DNA of 64,000 bases from Posidonia oceanica (GCA_037176725.1 JAZBRS010000026.1:103709501-103773500), one strand, 5' to 3'. Positions 10,284-24,800 are shown, counted from the stretch's first letter. Notes: a model not told the origin generated them from the letters alone. Numbers and translations are program-made.

Positions 10284-12887
10284 TCAAGAGAGAAACCTCT
10301 GGCAAGTCCTTATTTCAGCTGCATGAGCACTGGTTATTTGTTGGCCTGATGGGCTTGCCTCAACAGCTTGCATCACAGAATTGAACAAGGTCTTTCGACA
10401 CCTCAAATCCTCCACCTTCTTCAAGATCTCCTCGACAACCTCGAAACTCACGCTACCGGCCAGAATCATCTCACCAACAATAGTGCCAAAATTGGCCGGA
10501 GCAACAGGTAGATCGATAGCAATATCGTCCAGCATTGACCCGTAGAGAAGGCACCCGGTACCTATGTCCCTTGCCGTAAGTAATTTTGAGCAAAATAGGA
10601 AGCTCAGCAGCCCCACTAAAGAATCAATGCTTCGTGGATTTTCCTCCAATGCAAGATTGATGGCTTCTTTCACAACTTCTGGGTGGAAGTCTGGGCTCTT
10701 TAGCTCCTCCACACATAGGCGTGCTTCATTTAGATCTTTAATGGAAAAATACTCCTTCAAGAGAGAGATGGTTTTCTTCTGCAACTGGGCAATGTTGACC
10801 TTCGAAGCAGCAGTTGGCTTCTCTGGCGTTGCAAGAACAGGTGCCGCAGGACCAGGTGGATTTGTGTGAAAACTCTGAGATACAGGTTGGTCCATCAAAC
10901 CAGACCTGGCAATTGGAGCTCCAGCACCCTGCAACAGTGCACTGGTCTTACCTGGCGTCAGACCACTGCTTCCTTGAGGTAACAGGCGTGAACTGATGGT
11001 TGATGATTTGCTAATTATGTTACTCTGGGGTCGAACACCCTTGGTCATAGATCTGGATCTAGGAATCTCCCAATTGTCATTATCTAGTCCAGGCATGCCT
11101 GGCATCCTTCTCATTCCAGGCATTCCTGGCATCATGCCTCCAGCACCAGGCCGACCAACAGGTATTTGTCCAGGGATCCCTAAAGCACCACCTCCACGGC
11201 CATTTCTCATGTTTGCAAGTACTCCAGGTCGTAGCCCAAGATTCTTCACAGCCTCGTCGTGAATTTCGGTGATAGTTTTAGCTTTGATCTGCAAAAATCA
11301 GCAATTAGAAAAAGCATGACATCCTGAACTTGAAAAAGAGTTCGAGATTATTTAAAAAAAAAATTTTTTTTTTAGGGTGTCCTCTGGTTAGTTTTTTCTA
11401 ATGTTGTAAAAAAAACAAACAGTATAATTAAAGTGAGCCAGGTTCATGTTTTCAGCAAAATCGGACCAAAAGGAGTCCTGAAAGACCACAAAATTGAATG
11501 TTCTATGTTCAATACCAGGTACCTCTTAATATCCAAGGAGATCGAGACTTTAATAAGATATATTTTCCAACTCAAGACCAAAATATATAACTACATCAGC
11601 CTACCACTCACCTCCTCACGACGGGGGACCCATTTGTTCGCACGAAGGTCAATGACATCTCGTACCAAAAACCTCAGCCTCGGGGCCAGCTGGGCATTTG
11701 TTGTCAGCTCCTTCATACGAGCGAAGTAGAGATCATTGATTCTGCAGGATTTACGGCTTTCATCCAGCTGCTTACCAATTGTTTTGAAAAACTGGCAGAT
11801 GGCCTCCACATTTTCCTCTTCAGGACACATCTTGTTGTCAGGACCCAGCAGTTCCTGTTTCAACAGCTAATTAGGCACTTAAGGACAAAAAAACCATTAC
11901 AAAGGATGAGATAATGGATAAAAGAGCAATGAGATGCATTATTATAACCTGAACAATATGATGAACAATTTTCTCCGGCACCATCTTCTGCTTTAAAAGC
12001 TCTCCAATAAGGCGGATGTTGCCAAGTGTGCGGAGTTTCACAATCTTTTCTTTATCTCTTCTGTCCACTTCCTGCTCAGGAGCAGTCATTTCTTTTATTT
12101 CATTCCTCAGAGAGTCTGCACCTTCAAATGCTTCCTGACAATTATTTAGGATGATTCTCTTGAAAGTAATTTCTTTCCCACCAGCTTTTTCAGAAGGGAA
12201 TGGAGGCAACTTTTCATTGAGATCAGAACAAAGCTGAGCATACATTGGACAAAACGTAGGCTCCAGTACTGCCTTGTCAAATATCAGTGTGATGATGTCC
12301 TGGATCAGGATTGAAATTAAAAAAGAAATAATCTCCAGCACACAAGGAAACCGTTGCCAAGGAAATCAAAACATATAAGCAGTATAAAAATGGCAACCTT
12401 CAAAATATCTGGTGTCGTGATTCCAGAGTCAATTAATTGACCCTTGAGAAGATCAAATTTCTCTGGTGTCAGCTTGTTTAATATACTGCAGAAGGGAAGA
12501 CATTCATCGTATGAACAAACTATCATCAACTTATTATAAATTAGGTGAATAGCAATTACAAATGAAAGAAAATTTCTCTGGCGTCAGCTTGTTTAATATA
12601 CTGCAGAAGGAAAACAAATCCATTGCCTGACCAAACTATCATCAACTAATAAATTAGGTGAATAGCAATTGTGAACAAAACCAAAATGCAAGACCCTAAG
12701 CCAAAAATAGTTGCATTGGCACAAGCATGTCCTTTATAGCAATAGACAAGCATAAATTGTGTTGTGGTCAGCAATTCAATGGTAATTACCCTTTCACAGT
12801 TTTCAAAACACGATCTTTCTCAGACATGTTGCCTCTCCGTGCAAACCATGGCACTTCGGCTTTGAGGAGTGTGGGGGCAGGTCCTAC
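10284..12887 (-). CDS. eIFiso4G: eIFiso4G exons 5-9 (MIF4G and MA3)
   Basis: Five exons encode residues about 167-760. Exon 5 (12790-12887) carries [14 protein letters not shown] and KDRVLKTVK. Exon 6 (12398-12485) carries [15 protein letters not shown]. Exon 7 (11949-12299) carries the MIF4G core ([35 protein letters not shown]). Exon 8 (11612-11854) carries [16 protein letters not shown] and [15 protein letters not shown]. Exon 9 (10284-11288) carries the linker with PGMPGM repeats and the MA3 domain ([34 protein letters not shown]). Exon 5 ends with codon phase 2 and exon 6 supplies the third base, giving K-G-I-L-N. Confidence 0.93.
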
Positions 12888-15800
12888 CTGATTCCAGCAA
12901 GAACAGCCCATGCCAGAGTGTCAGACAAATACTCCTAATACAAGCTTGTGAACATGCCAATATAACAATTAATAGAAAGCACTCTTTTACAAGCTGCATG
13001 ACAAGGCAAAGTACTTCACAAGTTTACATGACCAAATTCGAAAAAGATTCCAGAAATATAAAACATTTTCGTTCCCTAACATAATTTATTATGGAAATTC
13101 ATGTTAATCTCTCTCTGTTGATTCAACTGAAAAGAAAAAGGTGACCCAGTCAAACTGATAATCAAGTTGAAGCCCAATTGATTGATGCCGAAACTTGTAC
13201 TGGTCTACTCAGATTACTACAACTTATGTGATTATAAATTCACTTGTGCCAAGATTCAGGTTGTACAATGCAGAGGTCAAGTCACCAACCCTGGCTAAAT
13301 TCTTCCTAATATTTTAAAATCCTGGAATAATCAAGAACAAAATTCTAAGGAACAGAATTAATCAGTGTTGGCGTTCTGTGTTCAAGCTACCAAGTAAAAA
13401 ATATCCAGGTAAAACTTGGACATGGCAGAAATATATTGCTAAAAAGAAACCATATCAGCCACTCTTCCTTTCTTACCATATTTTTTGCCAGATGTGCAAG
13501 CATGCAATACTACATGACATAATCAAAAAATGAAATGGACAAAGTCACTTTCTTAGGAAAACATACAGGACTTGTCACTACAAAAAGAAGGGACAATGGT
13601 AACCCCACCATTGATTACACGTGAAAGAATAGGTGATGCGGAACAACAAATGAGAATCAGAATACAATCCGATCGAAGATGACAAAGATAGACCACAATC
13701 CAATCCAAGACAACAAAGATAAACTATAATTCAATCTTCAAGGAAATCAACTAGATTCCCAAATAAGAGAAACTCCAATCTCTATTCAAGAATATCAAAT
13801 ATCAATAATTTCAAATCATAATCAAAACTATCTGCCAATAGAGGATTGATGCCCTTATATAGGATATCCAATTACAAATTCAAATAAAAGATATAACTAC
13901 TTTACAATTAAATAGCAAGATAAAATAAGTAATTATATAAATACTGTCTAACTAATTATCTCAATACTATCCTCATCATTCTCTCCCACTGAAAAGAACG
14001 ACTCCAACGAGTTATGTCTATGATATTGTTCTAACAGATCTCCGAAATTGACAATACAATGGAGGCACGAAGGCTGACATAGAAAAAAAAAAATCTATAG
14101 AGATATCTATGAACATAGAGAAACTCAAAAGTACCTTGGTCAAATGATAATCATTCACATTAAAAACTAGATTTATATAGAAATCAAGTGGTAAAAATAA
14201 TATAAATAGATCTAATGATAGGCTACCAAGAACATAGTAAAACGTAATAAGTCTAGCATGAAGACCTTGAAATAAGTGACGTGAATACCACTTAGAAAAT
14301 AATCATAACATTACAAGATACGTAAGTAATCATTTATTCTTGTGATATAAGTTTGCATCCATATAGTTTATGCTACTTAATGCAAATTTCATTCGAATGT
14401 CAACATATAGAACCTTGAGATGTTGGACTAGAGGTGTAAAAAAGGTCGGACGGCCCATGGGTGGCCAGGCCTAGCCCAAGAAGGGCGTGGGCTCAACCCA
14501 TCTCATCGAAGGACTGGGCTGATCCAAGCCGAGGGCCGAGCATGCAAGAGCCCGACCCGACCTAAGCCTATAAAGGCCTGGGTCCGACCGACCCAAGCCC
14601 TAGCCCACCAGCTGCAACGGCTGGAAAATTTTCCAACCGTTGCATTCTCTTTTTTTGTATTTGTTGGCAACAATTGGATTTTCCAACTGCTAGCAACAAC
14701 TGTATTTTTTTTTATTTTTTTAAATTCTTAAATTCTCTTTCTTTCTTCTTTTCCTATAAATATCTTCCCATCCCATCTCATTTCTTCACAATGTAACTCT
14801 TCTTTACTCTCTACATTCTTAAGTCTTGTCTACTCTCTCTACACATTGCTAATGCTACACTTCCATTACGACGTCCATAATTTCAATCCACTGCTCCATC
14901 GTTCCATTTCCACCGCTTCATCGTTCCGCCTCCATCGCTCCACAATTCCGCCTCCACCGTTACAAATTCCTCTACTTCTGATCCCTCTAATTTCTCTAAT
15001 TCTTTACCTTCAAATTTTTTATTTTTTATTTTATTTTTTTGCTTATTTTTAACTAGTTACAATGGCAAGTTCATCAAACCGAGATATCCTAACCCAAGAT
15101 TCCGTAGAAAATATAGGTTCATAAACCTAATCCACAGCCACTCAAAAAGTTAGGAGAACAGCTCCTCGTTGAAAAATTTTAACTTTAGATCCAACCAATG
15201 ATGAAAAATATTATTGTAATTATTGTGGTAAAGACCATGTAAAAAAAGGAGTAATGATCATCTAAATAAGCGTCTTTTAAATTGTAAAGAAAAAAATCGA
15301 TTAAAAGAAAAAACATATTTAAAACAAGCTCAATTACAAGTAGGATCTAGTGGTGTAATTAATTAAAAATATTCTATGAAAGAAACTAAACACGTATTAA
15401 TAAAATTTATAATTAGAGATGAATAACCTTTTGTATTTTCTGAAAATAAAATTTTGCTACTTGTATGTAAACATATGTAAATCTACAATTTAAAATTCAT
15501 TCTAGAAATACAATTAAAAATATAATACACAAAAATTTTATTCAAGATAAGGACATTTTAATTCAAATGTTTTTTAGTTTATTATGTAAAATATTATTAA
15601 CTTCTTATATTTGGACAGGTCCAAATAATTTTCCTTGTGTTTAAGTGCACATTGGATAAATATATCTTGTAATTTACCAAAAAAATTATTACTTTTAAAA
15701 TATTTAATCAACCACATACTAGTAAAGCTATTGCAAATTTTACAGAAACAATTGTTAGAGAGTTTAAAATAAATAACAAAATTAATACAATTTCTTTTGA

Positions 15801-18800
15801 TAATACTACTAATAATAATGTTGCAATAGATATATTAAGAAGAAATTTAAAACTTATGCTGAATGGTGATTTATTTCATTGTAGATGTAGTTGTCATATT
15901 CTTAATTTAATTATACAAAAAAGTATACAATGTATTAGACCATATATAGAAAATATTACATCATCTATTTTATATATTTAAACATTACCTAAAAATTTTC
16001 AAAAATATAGACAATTATGTGTAAATAATTGTGTCAAACCTAAGAAATTTAAAATGGATGTTCAACATAGATAAAATTCAATATATGATATGTTAAGTTC
16101 ATGTTTACCTTATAATAACTTCATTACAATGTATTATAATGAAAAATCAAATGATTTTTTAAATGATGATATTAGAATAATTGTATTATAATTCGTAAGT
16201 TTTTAAAACCTTTTTATTTTGTTACTAAGGGCTTGTCTAAATAATATTATCCTACTAGTTCTCGTCTTTTACCCAATCTTTTTAAAATCACTATTGTTTT
16301 TGCATTATATAGAGATGATCTATGTTTTCAAAATATTATTGCAATAATGGAATAAAAATATAACTTTTATTGAAATAAACCTCCAATATAGTGGTGTTTA
16401 ACAATAATAATGGATCCTAACCATAGGTTAGTCATTTATATGGTAATGATTGATGAAATTTTTACTAATATAAATAAACTTGATCGACTAGATGAATTTA
16501 ATTCTAAAGTTATAAATTGTTTGATGAATATGTTAATCAATTTGATTGTAGTAATAATTCTATATTTGCTCCTCACTCTCTTTCTATAATAAGAGAAAAC
16601 GATGATAATTCTACAATGTGAGGTAGAATAAAAAACAAAAAAGATAAATATTCTAAATCAACAAGTAATAATGAATTAGAAACTTATTTAGAATGTGATT
16701 TTGGTTTTAACAAAAATATTGAATTAGATGTATTAAATTGGTGATCTGCTAACTCATATAGATATCCTACTGTTTCACGTATCCCAAAAGATTTACTAAC
16801 AATTCCAACATCTACTGTGGCATTGGAAGATGTAAAAGAGTTTTAAGCGATAGAAGATATAAATTATTAGAGAAATGATGGAAGCTTCAGTTTGTCTAAA
16901 AGGACTTATATGATGCTACACATTGAATTCAAAATTTGAAGTTGAATGACGAATCTAGAGAAGAAGATGATCAACAAACACAAAATAAATTTCTATTTTT
17001 ATTTAATTTTTAAACTTTATCTATACTTTTTTTTAATAATTTCTAACATACACAAGCAAAAAAAGCCAAAAGGCCCGACCCAGCCCGATTCATCAAGTGT
17101 CGGAGGGCTAGGACTAGGTTGAGGTCCTTCACACGAAGGCCTAGCCTAACCTTGGCCCGCAAGTAGTCGCGACCAAGCCCGACTGGGCCTACATTTTTTC
17201 GGACCCTTTTTACATGTCTATGTTGGACAGATGACAAGATGCATTCTATAGGATCATTTTGACATGAATTTAGATCAAAAAATTATGGTAAAATGTCACA
17301 GACAATATCCATAGAGTCGTTAATTAAATGATTTGAAGTATGTGACAATTAAAGTTTTTTTATTTTTTTGTTGTTCACATCAATGTCACTCTCTAGATTA
17401 AAATTTATGGATAATGATAGCTCAAGAAATGCAGTAAAAGAAGAAAGATCGTTGTGCTTGAAAAGTGAAATAAAAAGGGAATCATGGTCAAATTTTATAA
17501 AAACAAAGGAAACCTCTACAAAGACAAATACATTATGTCCTTGTGGAGATTCTACTTTGATAATTTTAGACAATTGATCTAATTTCTTAGTATCACGTTC
17601 TTGAGAAGGTTCTTTGAAAATCTGAAACACTAGATCTAACTTCTTAGCATTAAGCTTTTAAGGAGATTTGTTTATAGTCGGAGGTAAAGGATCTAATTGC
17701 TTGACTGTAAAAAACTTAGAGATATTTGACTTTAGTTTTGCAGGAAGCAACTTAAAAAACTTCCCTTGAGATTTAAAAATATATATATTATTTTGCATGT
17801 TATGGTAAACTTGCATTTCTTGTAGTCATGGGAAACCTAAAAGAATGTGACTAATATTCATTGAAAAAACATCACACCAAACATGTGCATGGTAGTCACC
17901 CATTTAGATATGAACAGGGCATCTCTCATAAATCAAAAGAGTAATGTCGTCAACTCAAGAAATGTGGAATGGATAACGATGAGGCTCAGATGTCAAATTC
18001 ATTCTAACAATAGTACTTTTAGAAAACATTTAAATAACTAGCCTCATTAATGATAATTTTGCAAACTTTAGTTCCACACTATAGAAATGTATGAAATGGT
18101 ATAATGCAATGTGAATTCTGGGTATCACTAGTATTTTTTAAAGCACATCCCATAACATTGACGTGTGGATCTCTCAATATAATTTAATCTTGTAATAATT
18201 TCATATATTAGGAGAGTTGAGAAACATCCTTATTGCTATAATTTTATCATCAATTCTATCAAGCCGATACTCAAAGAAACGACGACAAATGGGTAAATGT
18301 GATCTCAAAGAGTTAGAAGAAGATTCAAACATGTTGAGACATCAATGAAATATGCACAAAATAATTAAACTAAACAGAATGCAAGCACATGAAATAAAGA
18401 AAACACAAGTAATTAAGTAGTGATATGTATATGCTCTAAGTAATGTGTGCATAGTCAAGGACAGATGTGAAAATGTAGAAAGACACGCAAGAATATTTAT
18501 GAGTGATGTGTTAGGAGTTATGGTCTTATGTTATGTATATGTTAGTAGGTATATGGATCCTTTAGTGTTATATGGATCCTTTTATGTTAACCCACTAATA
18601 TAAATATGTAATCCCTTCTCTAATCAAGGGACTTTTCACTCCCAAGCACAACATGGTATCTGAGCTAGGTTTAAAACAAAAAAAAACCTAGCCGTCCCTC
18701 CTGTTTCTCTCTCGCTGGCAGCACCAGCAGATCCCAACGCCTACTGGCCCCTCCACCGGCCCTACCCACCCCTCCTCCAGCCTCCGTCGGCCCTCCAACC

Positions 18801-21800
18801 TCCGTCGGCCCTGCCTGCCCCTCCTCTCAGCGACAGCACCAAGGGACTCCACCGTCCCCTCCTTCTCACTCGACTGGTCTGACTCTCCCCTTCCATGATT
18901 TAGGACAACCAGCGGTTTTGCAGCCAACCGTTGGCTGTCTATGTCTTGTGGCTACCAGTTCCAATAGTAATTAATCTGTCTTAAGGTTGCATCAGTTTGT
19001 TCTCACCTCTTCCAGCAATAATCAATATTTTTCAGTCAGTTGTTGATCAAATCTAGTGCTCTCGGTGTAGACATTTTTTTTTCAGTCCAGAACAAACCAC
19101 GTCTTGACAGATTCAGTTCTTAATGGCTTCCTCCCGGGATTAGTGGCTCAAGGGCCTAGCTGCAACATCCATAAAGCTGACAAGGAAGAACTAGCTACTG
19201 TGGTCTCAAGCCTTTGAGACCTTCCTTGGTGCACATAAGAAAATACGCCATATCACACATCTGATGTGAAGAATGCGACCTATGAAGATTGACTTGCCGA
19301 TGACTGTGCTGTGATCTCGTGGTTAGTGAACAGTATGGACAAAGGAATTGCATGATCTGTTATGATGATGAAGCCGACCAAGACGACCTGAGACACCCTT
19401 TGTAGCACATATGGTAACGAAAAAAGCATAGCCAGAGTCTGTGAGATATAGGAGCAGTTGTTCATACACAAGCAAGGAGAGAAATCTGTCCAAGAATTCT
19501 ACAGCACCTTACGATCACTACTTGATGAATTGAAGGTCTACCAACCTTTGTTGCAGATATCTCCAAAATGAAGGAATATCGGGAGGAGTTAGCTATTGTA
19601 ATTTTTCTTGCCGAATTACAGCCTGAGCTTGTTGGTCAAATTCAAGGGCAAATCCTAGGCACCGACACGATTCCCACCCTTCAGTCCACTTTTTTACACG
19701 TCCTACGTATATCTATGGCAACACCTACTACTCCCTCTGTTGCCGTCCCTGATCAATAGGCTATGGTATCCTCTACTCGAGGACGTGGCCATGGACGTGG
19801 TACTTCTGGATGTGGACGTAGGCGTGACAGACGCCCTTGTGAGTATTGTGGCCGAGACAATCATCCATCCCACAAGTGCTGGGACAAATTTGAGAGGCCT
19901 CCTCTTGCTCATCTTGCCTCTTCTTCTGAGTCGTCCACTTCTGATTCTCCAGCTTAGACAGTGACCATTCCACAAGTCGAGTATGACTTGTTCCTTCAAC
20001 TTCAGGCCACTCAGTCTTCTACTACTGCAACCCATGTGACTACTTCAGGTACCAATGCATTTCTAGCTTCTCGGGACAGTGATTGGATAATAGACTCGAG
20101 TGTATCATCCCATATAACAAGTATCCGAGATCTTTTCACCCGTTTACACAGCTATCCGATATTCGTTCTGTTGCCATTGCCGATGGTCGGAGTTGTTCTG
20201 TGGCTGGAGGAGTAATTCATGCTTCTTCCCAAATAACCCTTGATAAAGTTCTTTTTGTTCCTGATTTTCTATAAGTCCTATTACCGAACAACTTCGTTGC
20301 TATGTAACCATTTATCTTTTTCATTGCACCTTTCAGGACCTACAGATGAGGAAGAGGATTGGTTTAGACCGTAAGCGAGGCAATAGAGTGTACCTGCTTG
20401 TACGTGATGTACCTTGAGGACTTGCCGCTGTTGTCTAAGTCACCGAGTCATCATTCTTGTGGCATTATCGCTTAAGACATCCATCACCTCGTCGTCTTCA
20501 GCAAGCTCTACCTTAGGTATCGTTACAGTCATTTAATTGTGAGTCTTATCAGTTAGGTAAGCACAATTGTGCTACCTTTAGGCATTTATCCTTGTCGTCT
20601 AGTAAGTCGTCCATTTCTGGATATAGATATTATATTGTCTTCGTTGATGATTATTCGAGAGTATCATGGGTATATTTGTTAAAGGACAGACAACATAGAT
20701 GTTATCAAAAAAAAAATCTATGAAATAAAGAATTAATTTTCTATCTTGCCTAAAATTTTCTGCACTGACAATGCTTTTGAGTTCTTGCAAACTACTCTTC
20801 ATGACTATTGTGCTTCCAATGGGATTTTACATCAAACATCTTGTGCACATACTTCTCAGATGTCGCTCGTACCATTATGTTTGAGAAACAAGTGCCTAAG
20901 TATTTGTGGTCGGATGCAGTGCTTACCGCCACTTATTTAGTAAATCGTATGCCTTCTACTCCACTTGGGGGGGAGATTCCCATTAAAAGACTTTGCCCTA
21001 ATGAAGAGCTATTTATTCTTCCACCCAAGGTGTTTGGTTGCATTGCATTCGTTCATAATCACACAGTCTAGACAAGTTAGCTCCTAGGTCTATGAAATGC
21101 GTGTTTGTTGGGTATTCTAGGACACAAAAAGGGTACCAATGTTTTCATCCACCTACTCGTAGTTATATTGTTTCTACTGACGTCACATTTTTTGAGTCTA
21201 CGTCCTTTTTTGAATCTATGGAACCACCCAGTTCATCACCTATTAAAAGGGACATGGTTGAGTCTGTTCCTCTCCCTCCACCTATTTTTGTTCAACCCGT
21301 GCCAGGTGATGACTCTCAATAGGTTGTGCAACAACAATCCTCTACCTTACAGGTATACAGTAGACGTGCGCAACCACCTGTTCCTCCGATGATCAAAACC
21401 AATCCAACCTCAACGTCTACAGATCCATACGACTCCGACCTTCCCATTGCCTTAAGGAAAGATAAACGTTCACTACAGCTTATCCCATCTCCACCTTTGT
21501 TACTTATGATAAACTTCATCCCTCCTTTCGCAAGCTTGCTCTTTCCATATTTGCAGAGTCTAGTCCAAGAACCTACCGAGAAGCTCTTCTTCTACCATAT
21601 TGGAAATCTACCATAGATGAAGAAATGAATGCATTGGTATCTCGTGATACTTGAGATTTAGTAACCCGTCCTTAAGGAACCAGGGTAGTTGACTGTCGGT
21701 GGGTGTTCACAGTCAAATATAAAACAGATGGCTCAGTTGACAGATACAAGGCCTAGTTGGTGGCCCAGGGCTTCACACAGACTTATGATGTGGATTATGT

Positions 21801-24800
21801 AGAGACCTTCTCTCAAAAGGCACGTCTCAACTCTATTCGTGTTCTTATGTCCATTGCAGTCAATCAATCATGGCCTCTTCATCAACTTGATGTGAAGAAC
21901 GCCTTTCTCTATGGAGATCTGTCTGAGAAGGTTTATATAGAGCAACCGTCAGGGTACGTTGCTCAGGAAGAGAACTATGTATGTCTCCTAAAAAAGGTGA
22001 TATATGGTCTAAAACAAAACCCTAGGGCATGATTTCAAAACTTCAGCCAAGTTGTGTTGGGAAATGGCTTCCGACAGTGCGCAGTTGATCATTCCGTATT
22101 TATCAAGAAGAATGCAGCAGGCTATTTGTATTTGGCTGTATATGTTGATGACATTCTCTTGACAGGTAGTGATATTGCAGGGATTGATGCAACAAAACTA
22201 TATCTGTCTAAGCATTTTGTCACAAAGGACATAAGGAAGCCAAAATATTTCCTGGGGGTAGAGTTTGCTTATGGCAAAGATAAGCTCGTGCTCTCATAGA
22301 GAAAGTATGCTCTTGATTTACTACAGGAGATAGATCTTCTGAGGTGCAAACTTGAAAGCACACCTATTGAGCAGAGTCCATCCTGGGATAGTTCTTCAGA
22401 AATATTGGAGGAAGCTGATACATATAGACGCCTAGTTGGAAAGTTTATTTATTTGACTGTCACTCGTCCACACATCTCATTTGCAGTAGGACTCTTCAGT
22501 CAGTTTATGCATGACCCCAGGCTAATGCATTGGCAAGGGGCTCTCTATGTACTTGCCTACATCAAGAGTACTCCTGAGAAAGGTATAATTTATAGAATAT
22601 ATGGTCATTTACAGATTGAAGCTTACTGAGACTCTGGCTATGCAGATGATAGAGGAGATAGAAAGTCTACCTCTGAGTATTGTACTTATGTAGGAGGCAA
22701 CCTGATTACTTGGAGAAGTAAGAAGCAGAATGTTGTGTCACGCTCTAGTACAAAGGTCGAGTACTAGGCTATGGCCCAAACAGGTTGTGAGATGATGTGG
22801 CTATGATCTCTCTTGACTGAGTTTGGCTTTTAGGTTGATCTGCCTATGGTCATGTATTGTGACAACCAGACTGCAATCTTCATTGCAAATAATCCTACTT
22901 TTCATGAGAAGACGAAACACATTGAAGTGGATTGCCATTACATTAGAGACCTTGTATTGAGTGATCACATTAACACACCATATACCCAATCTTCCAACCA
23001 GCTTGCTGACATCTTCACAAAGAAAGTGAGCGTTGGACTGTTTGAATACTTATGTAACAAGCTGGGTATGCTAGATATATTTGCTCCAACTTGAAGAGAA
23101 GTGTCAGGAGTTATGGTCTTATGTTATGTATATGTTAGTGGGTATATAGATCCTTTAGTGTTATATGGATCCTTTTATGTTAACCCACTAATATAAATAT
23201 GTAATCACTTCTTTAATCAAGGGACTTTTCACTCCCAAACACAACATGATGGAAATAAACGAATTGTAAAAATATCTCATTGCGTTGAAGTCAATGTAAA
23301 TCATGATTACACGAAGAATGTGATATCGTCCTTGTAGTTAAAGAAAACTTCAAACATTGTGAACAAGCTTCCTCAAGGTAGCACGTGTTCCAAGATTTTA
23401 TTTTTTGGAATTTCAAGACCCCTTAAAGGACTATCCAGAACGTTTCAGAAAGATCTCAGAGTTTTTTGAAATATTCTCAATATTATTGAGAAGTTCAAGG
23501 GTATTTCTGCAATTTGTCCAAAACAAAATCTTCACCATAATTTACTGAGTTATCACATGAATCTTGTGAGTTGACTTGTAATTTTCCATTTTTTTCTTTG
23601 ATTTGAAATGCCAATCTCTACATGACTCTCTTCCTCCCACAATCTGCGTGCCATAGCACGAGTGTTGCTATAGTTAGAATTGGTGACGGTAGTGTAGTGT
23701 CTACGGTAAGCTCTGGCGATGACGATGGCGGTGGTGGCAAGGGGAGGAAGCGGCGGCACTACATGGCTGCGGGGAGCGACGGTGCTGCGTGGGCTACGAG
23801 GAGCGATGGCGCTGCAAGGAGCGTGGACAGTGTAGGGTTGCCCGATGGTGGTGGTGCAGTGGCGATGGCAGTGCAACAGCGGCGCCAGTGCTGGCACCGA
23901 AGTTGCAATGACAATTACATTGCAAAAGAGAAAATAGTGGTGGACTCCTCTGATACCAATTGATGGGACAAGAAGCAAAAATCGGACTATAACCTGATCC
24001 AATATAACAAAGATGGACTACAATCCAATCTTCAAGGAAATCAAATAGATTCCCAAACAAGAAAGGCTCCAATCTCTAATCAAGAATATCAAATATCAAT
24101 AATTTCAAATCATAATCAAAACTATAGGACAATAGGAGATTAGTTCCCTTATATAGGATACCTAATTACAAATTCAAATAAAAGATATAATAAACTCTAC
24201 AACTAAATAACAAAATAAAATAACTAATTATCTAAATACTATCTAACTAATTAACTCAATACTATCCTCATCAATAGTATTCAAAAATGAGATTCTAAAC
24301 ACTAGAAGTACTATTAATTTATCACAATTAAGCCTCACACTATTATTTGATAGGTACAAATTCACAAAAAATATCCACTCACCTGATCCTGCCTGTTAGA
24401 TTGACTGGATTCCGATAGTCTTGAAGCTGACTCTTTATTCTCTCTAAGTGTTTCCCAAGACCTCTCCTCCTGAGCAGGTTGTAACTGTGCTGACCGTCCA
24501 CGCCAATGACGGTTATCAGGCTCAGCATATCGATTTTGTATTTGACCTTGCACCTAAGAGAAACATAACAGATATCAAGCATCTTTAACAGAAAACAAAA
24601 TTAACAAATAAGAGACTGAATAAGGAAATGTAAGTACAACCATATTTGATGTTTCATCAACCATACATATATATTTCATTTTTCAAGAAGGGCAACCAAA
24701 ATGAAGGGATAAGGATCTTACAGCAGCAACACTCCGTCCCCAACTCTGATCATTACCGAAAAACTCAACTTCAATATCCCTTTTTAATTTCAAAATATCT

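Larger units (their letters stand above)
18509..23246 (+). mobile_element. Ty1/copia retrotransposon, complete with LTRs
   Basis: LTRs of 145 bp lie at 18509-18653 and 23102-23246, both TG...CA. The 5-bp target duplication TGATG is at 18504-18508 and 23247-23251. The primer binding site TGGTATCTGAGC (initiator tRNA-Met type) is at 18654-18665. The LTRs differ at 6 of 145 positions (about 4%). That implies insertion within roughly the last 1-2 million years at commonly used plant rates, which is an assumption. Domain order gag, protease, integrase, RT, RNase H marks Ty1/copia. The element sits inside the Ty3 element of eIFiso4G intron 4. Confidence 0.93.
13634..24273 (-). mobile_element. Ty3/gypsy-type LTR element hosting two nested elements
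   Basis: Direct LTRs are at 13634-13978 (3') and 23961-24273 (5' on the minus strand), both with TGATG...CATCA ends. The primer binding site for initiator tRNA-Met (TGGTATCAGAG) is at 23948-23958, 2 bp from the 5' LTR. A polypurine tract (AGTGGGAGAGAA, minus) adjoins the 3' LTR at 13979-13990. Flanks ATAGG (13629-13633) and ATAGT (24274-24278) fit a 5-bp target duplication with one change. The internal region keeps only a degenerate protease area. hAT (14429-17220) and copia (18509-23246) elements sit inside it. Without them the element is about 3.1 kb, so it was probably deleted or non-autonomous. Confidence 0.85.

Noticed and set aside
10564..11262. Three + strand frames of 60-101 codons
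   Set aside because: Antisense shadows of eIFiso4G exon 9.
23553..24002. 149-codon minus frame as a gene
   Set aside because: It runs through the PBS and LTR of the Ty3 element and has only low-complexity content.
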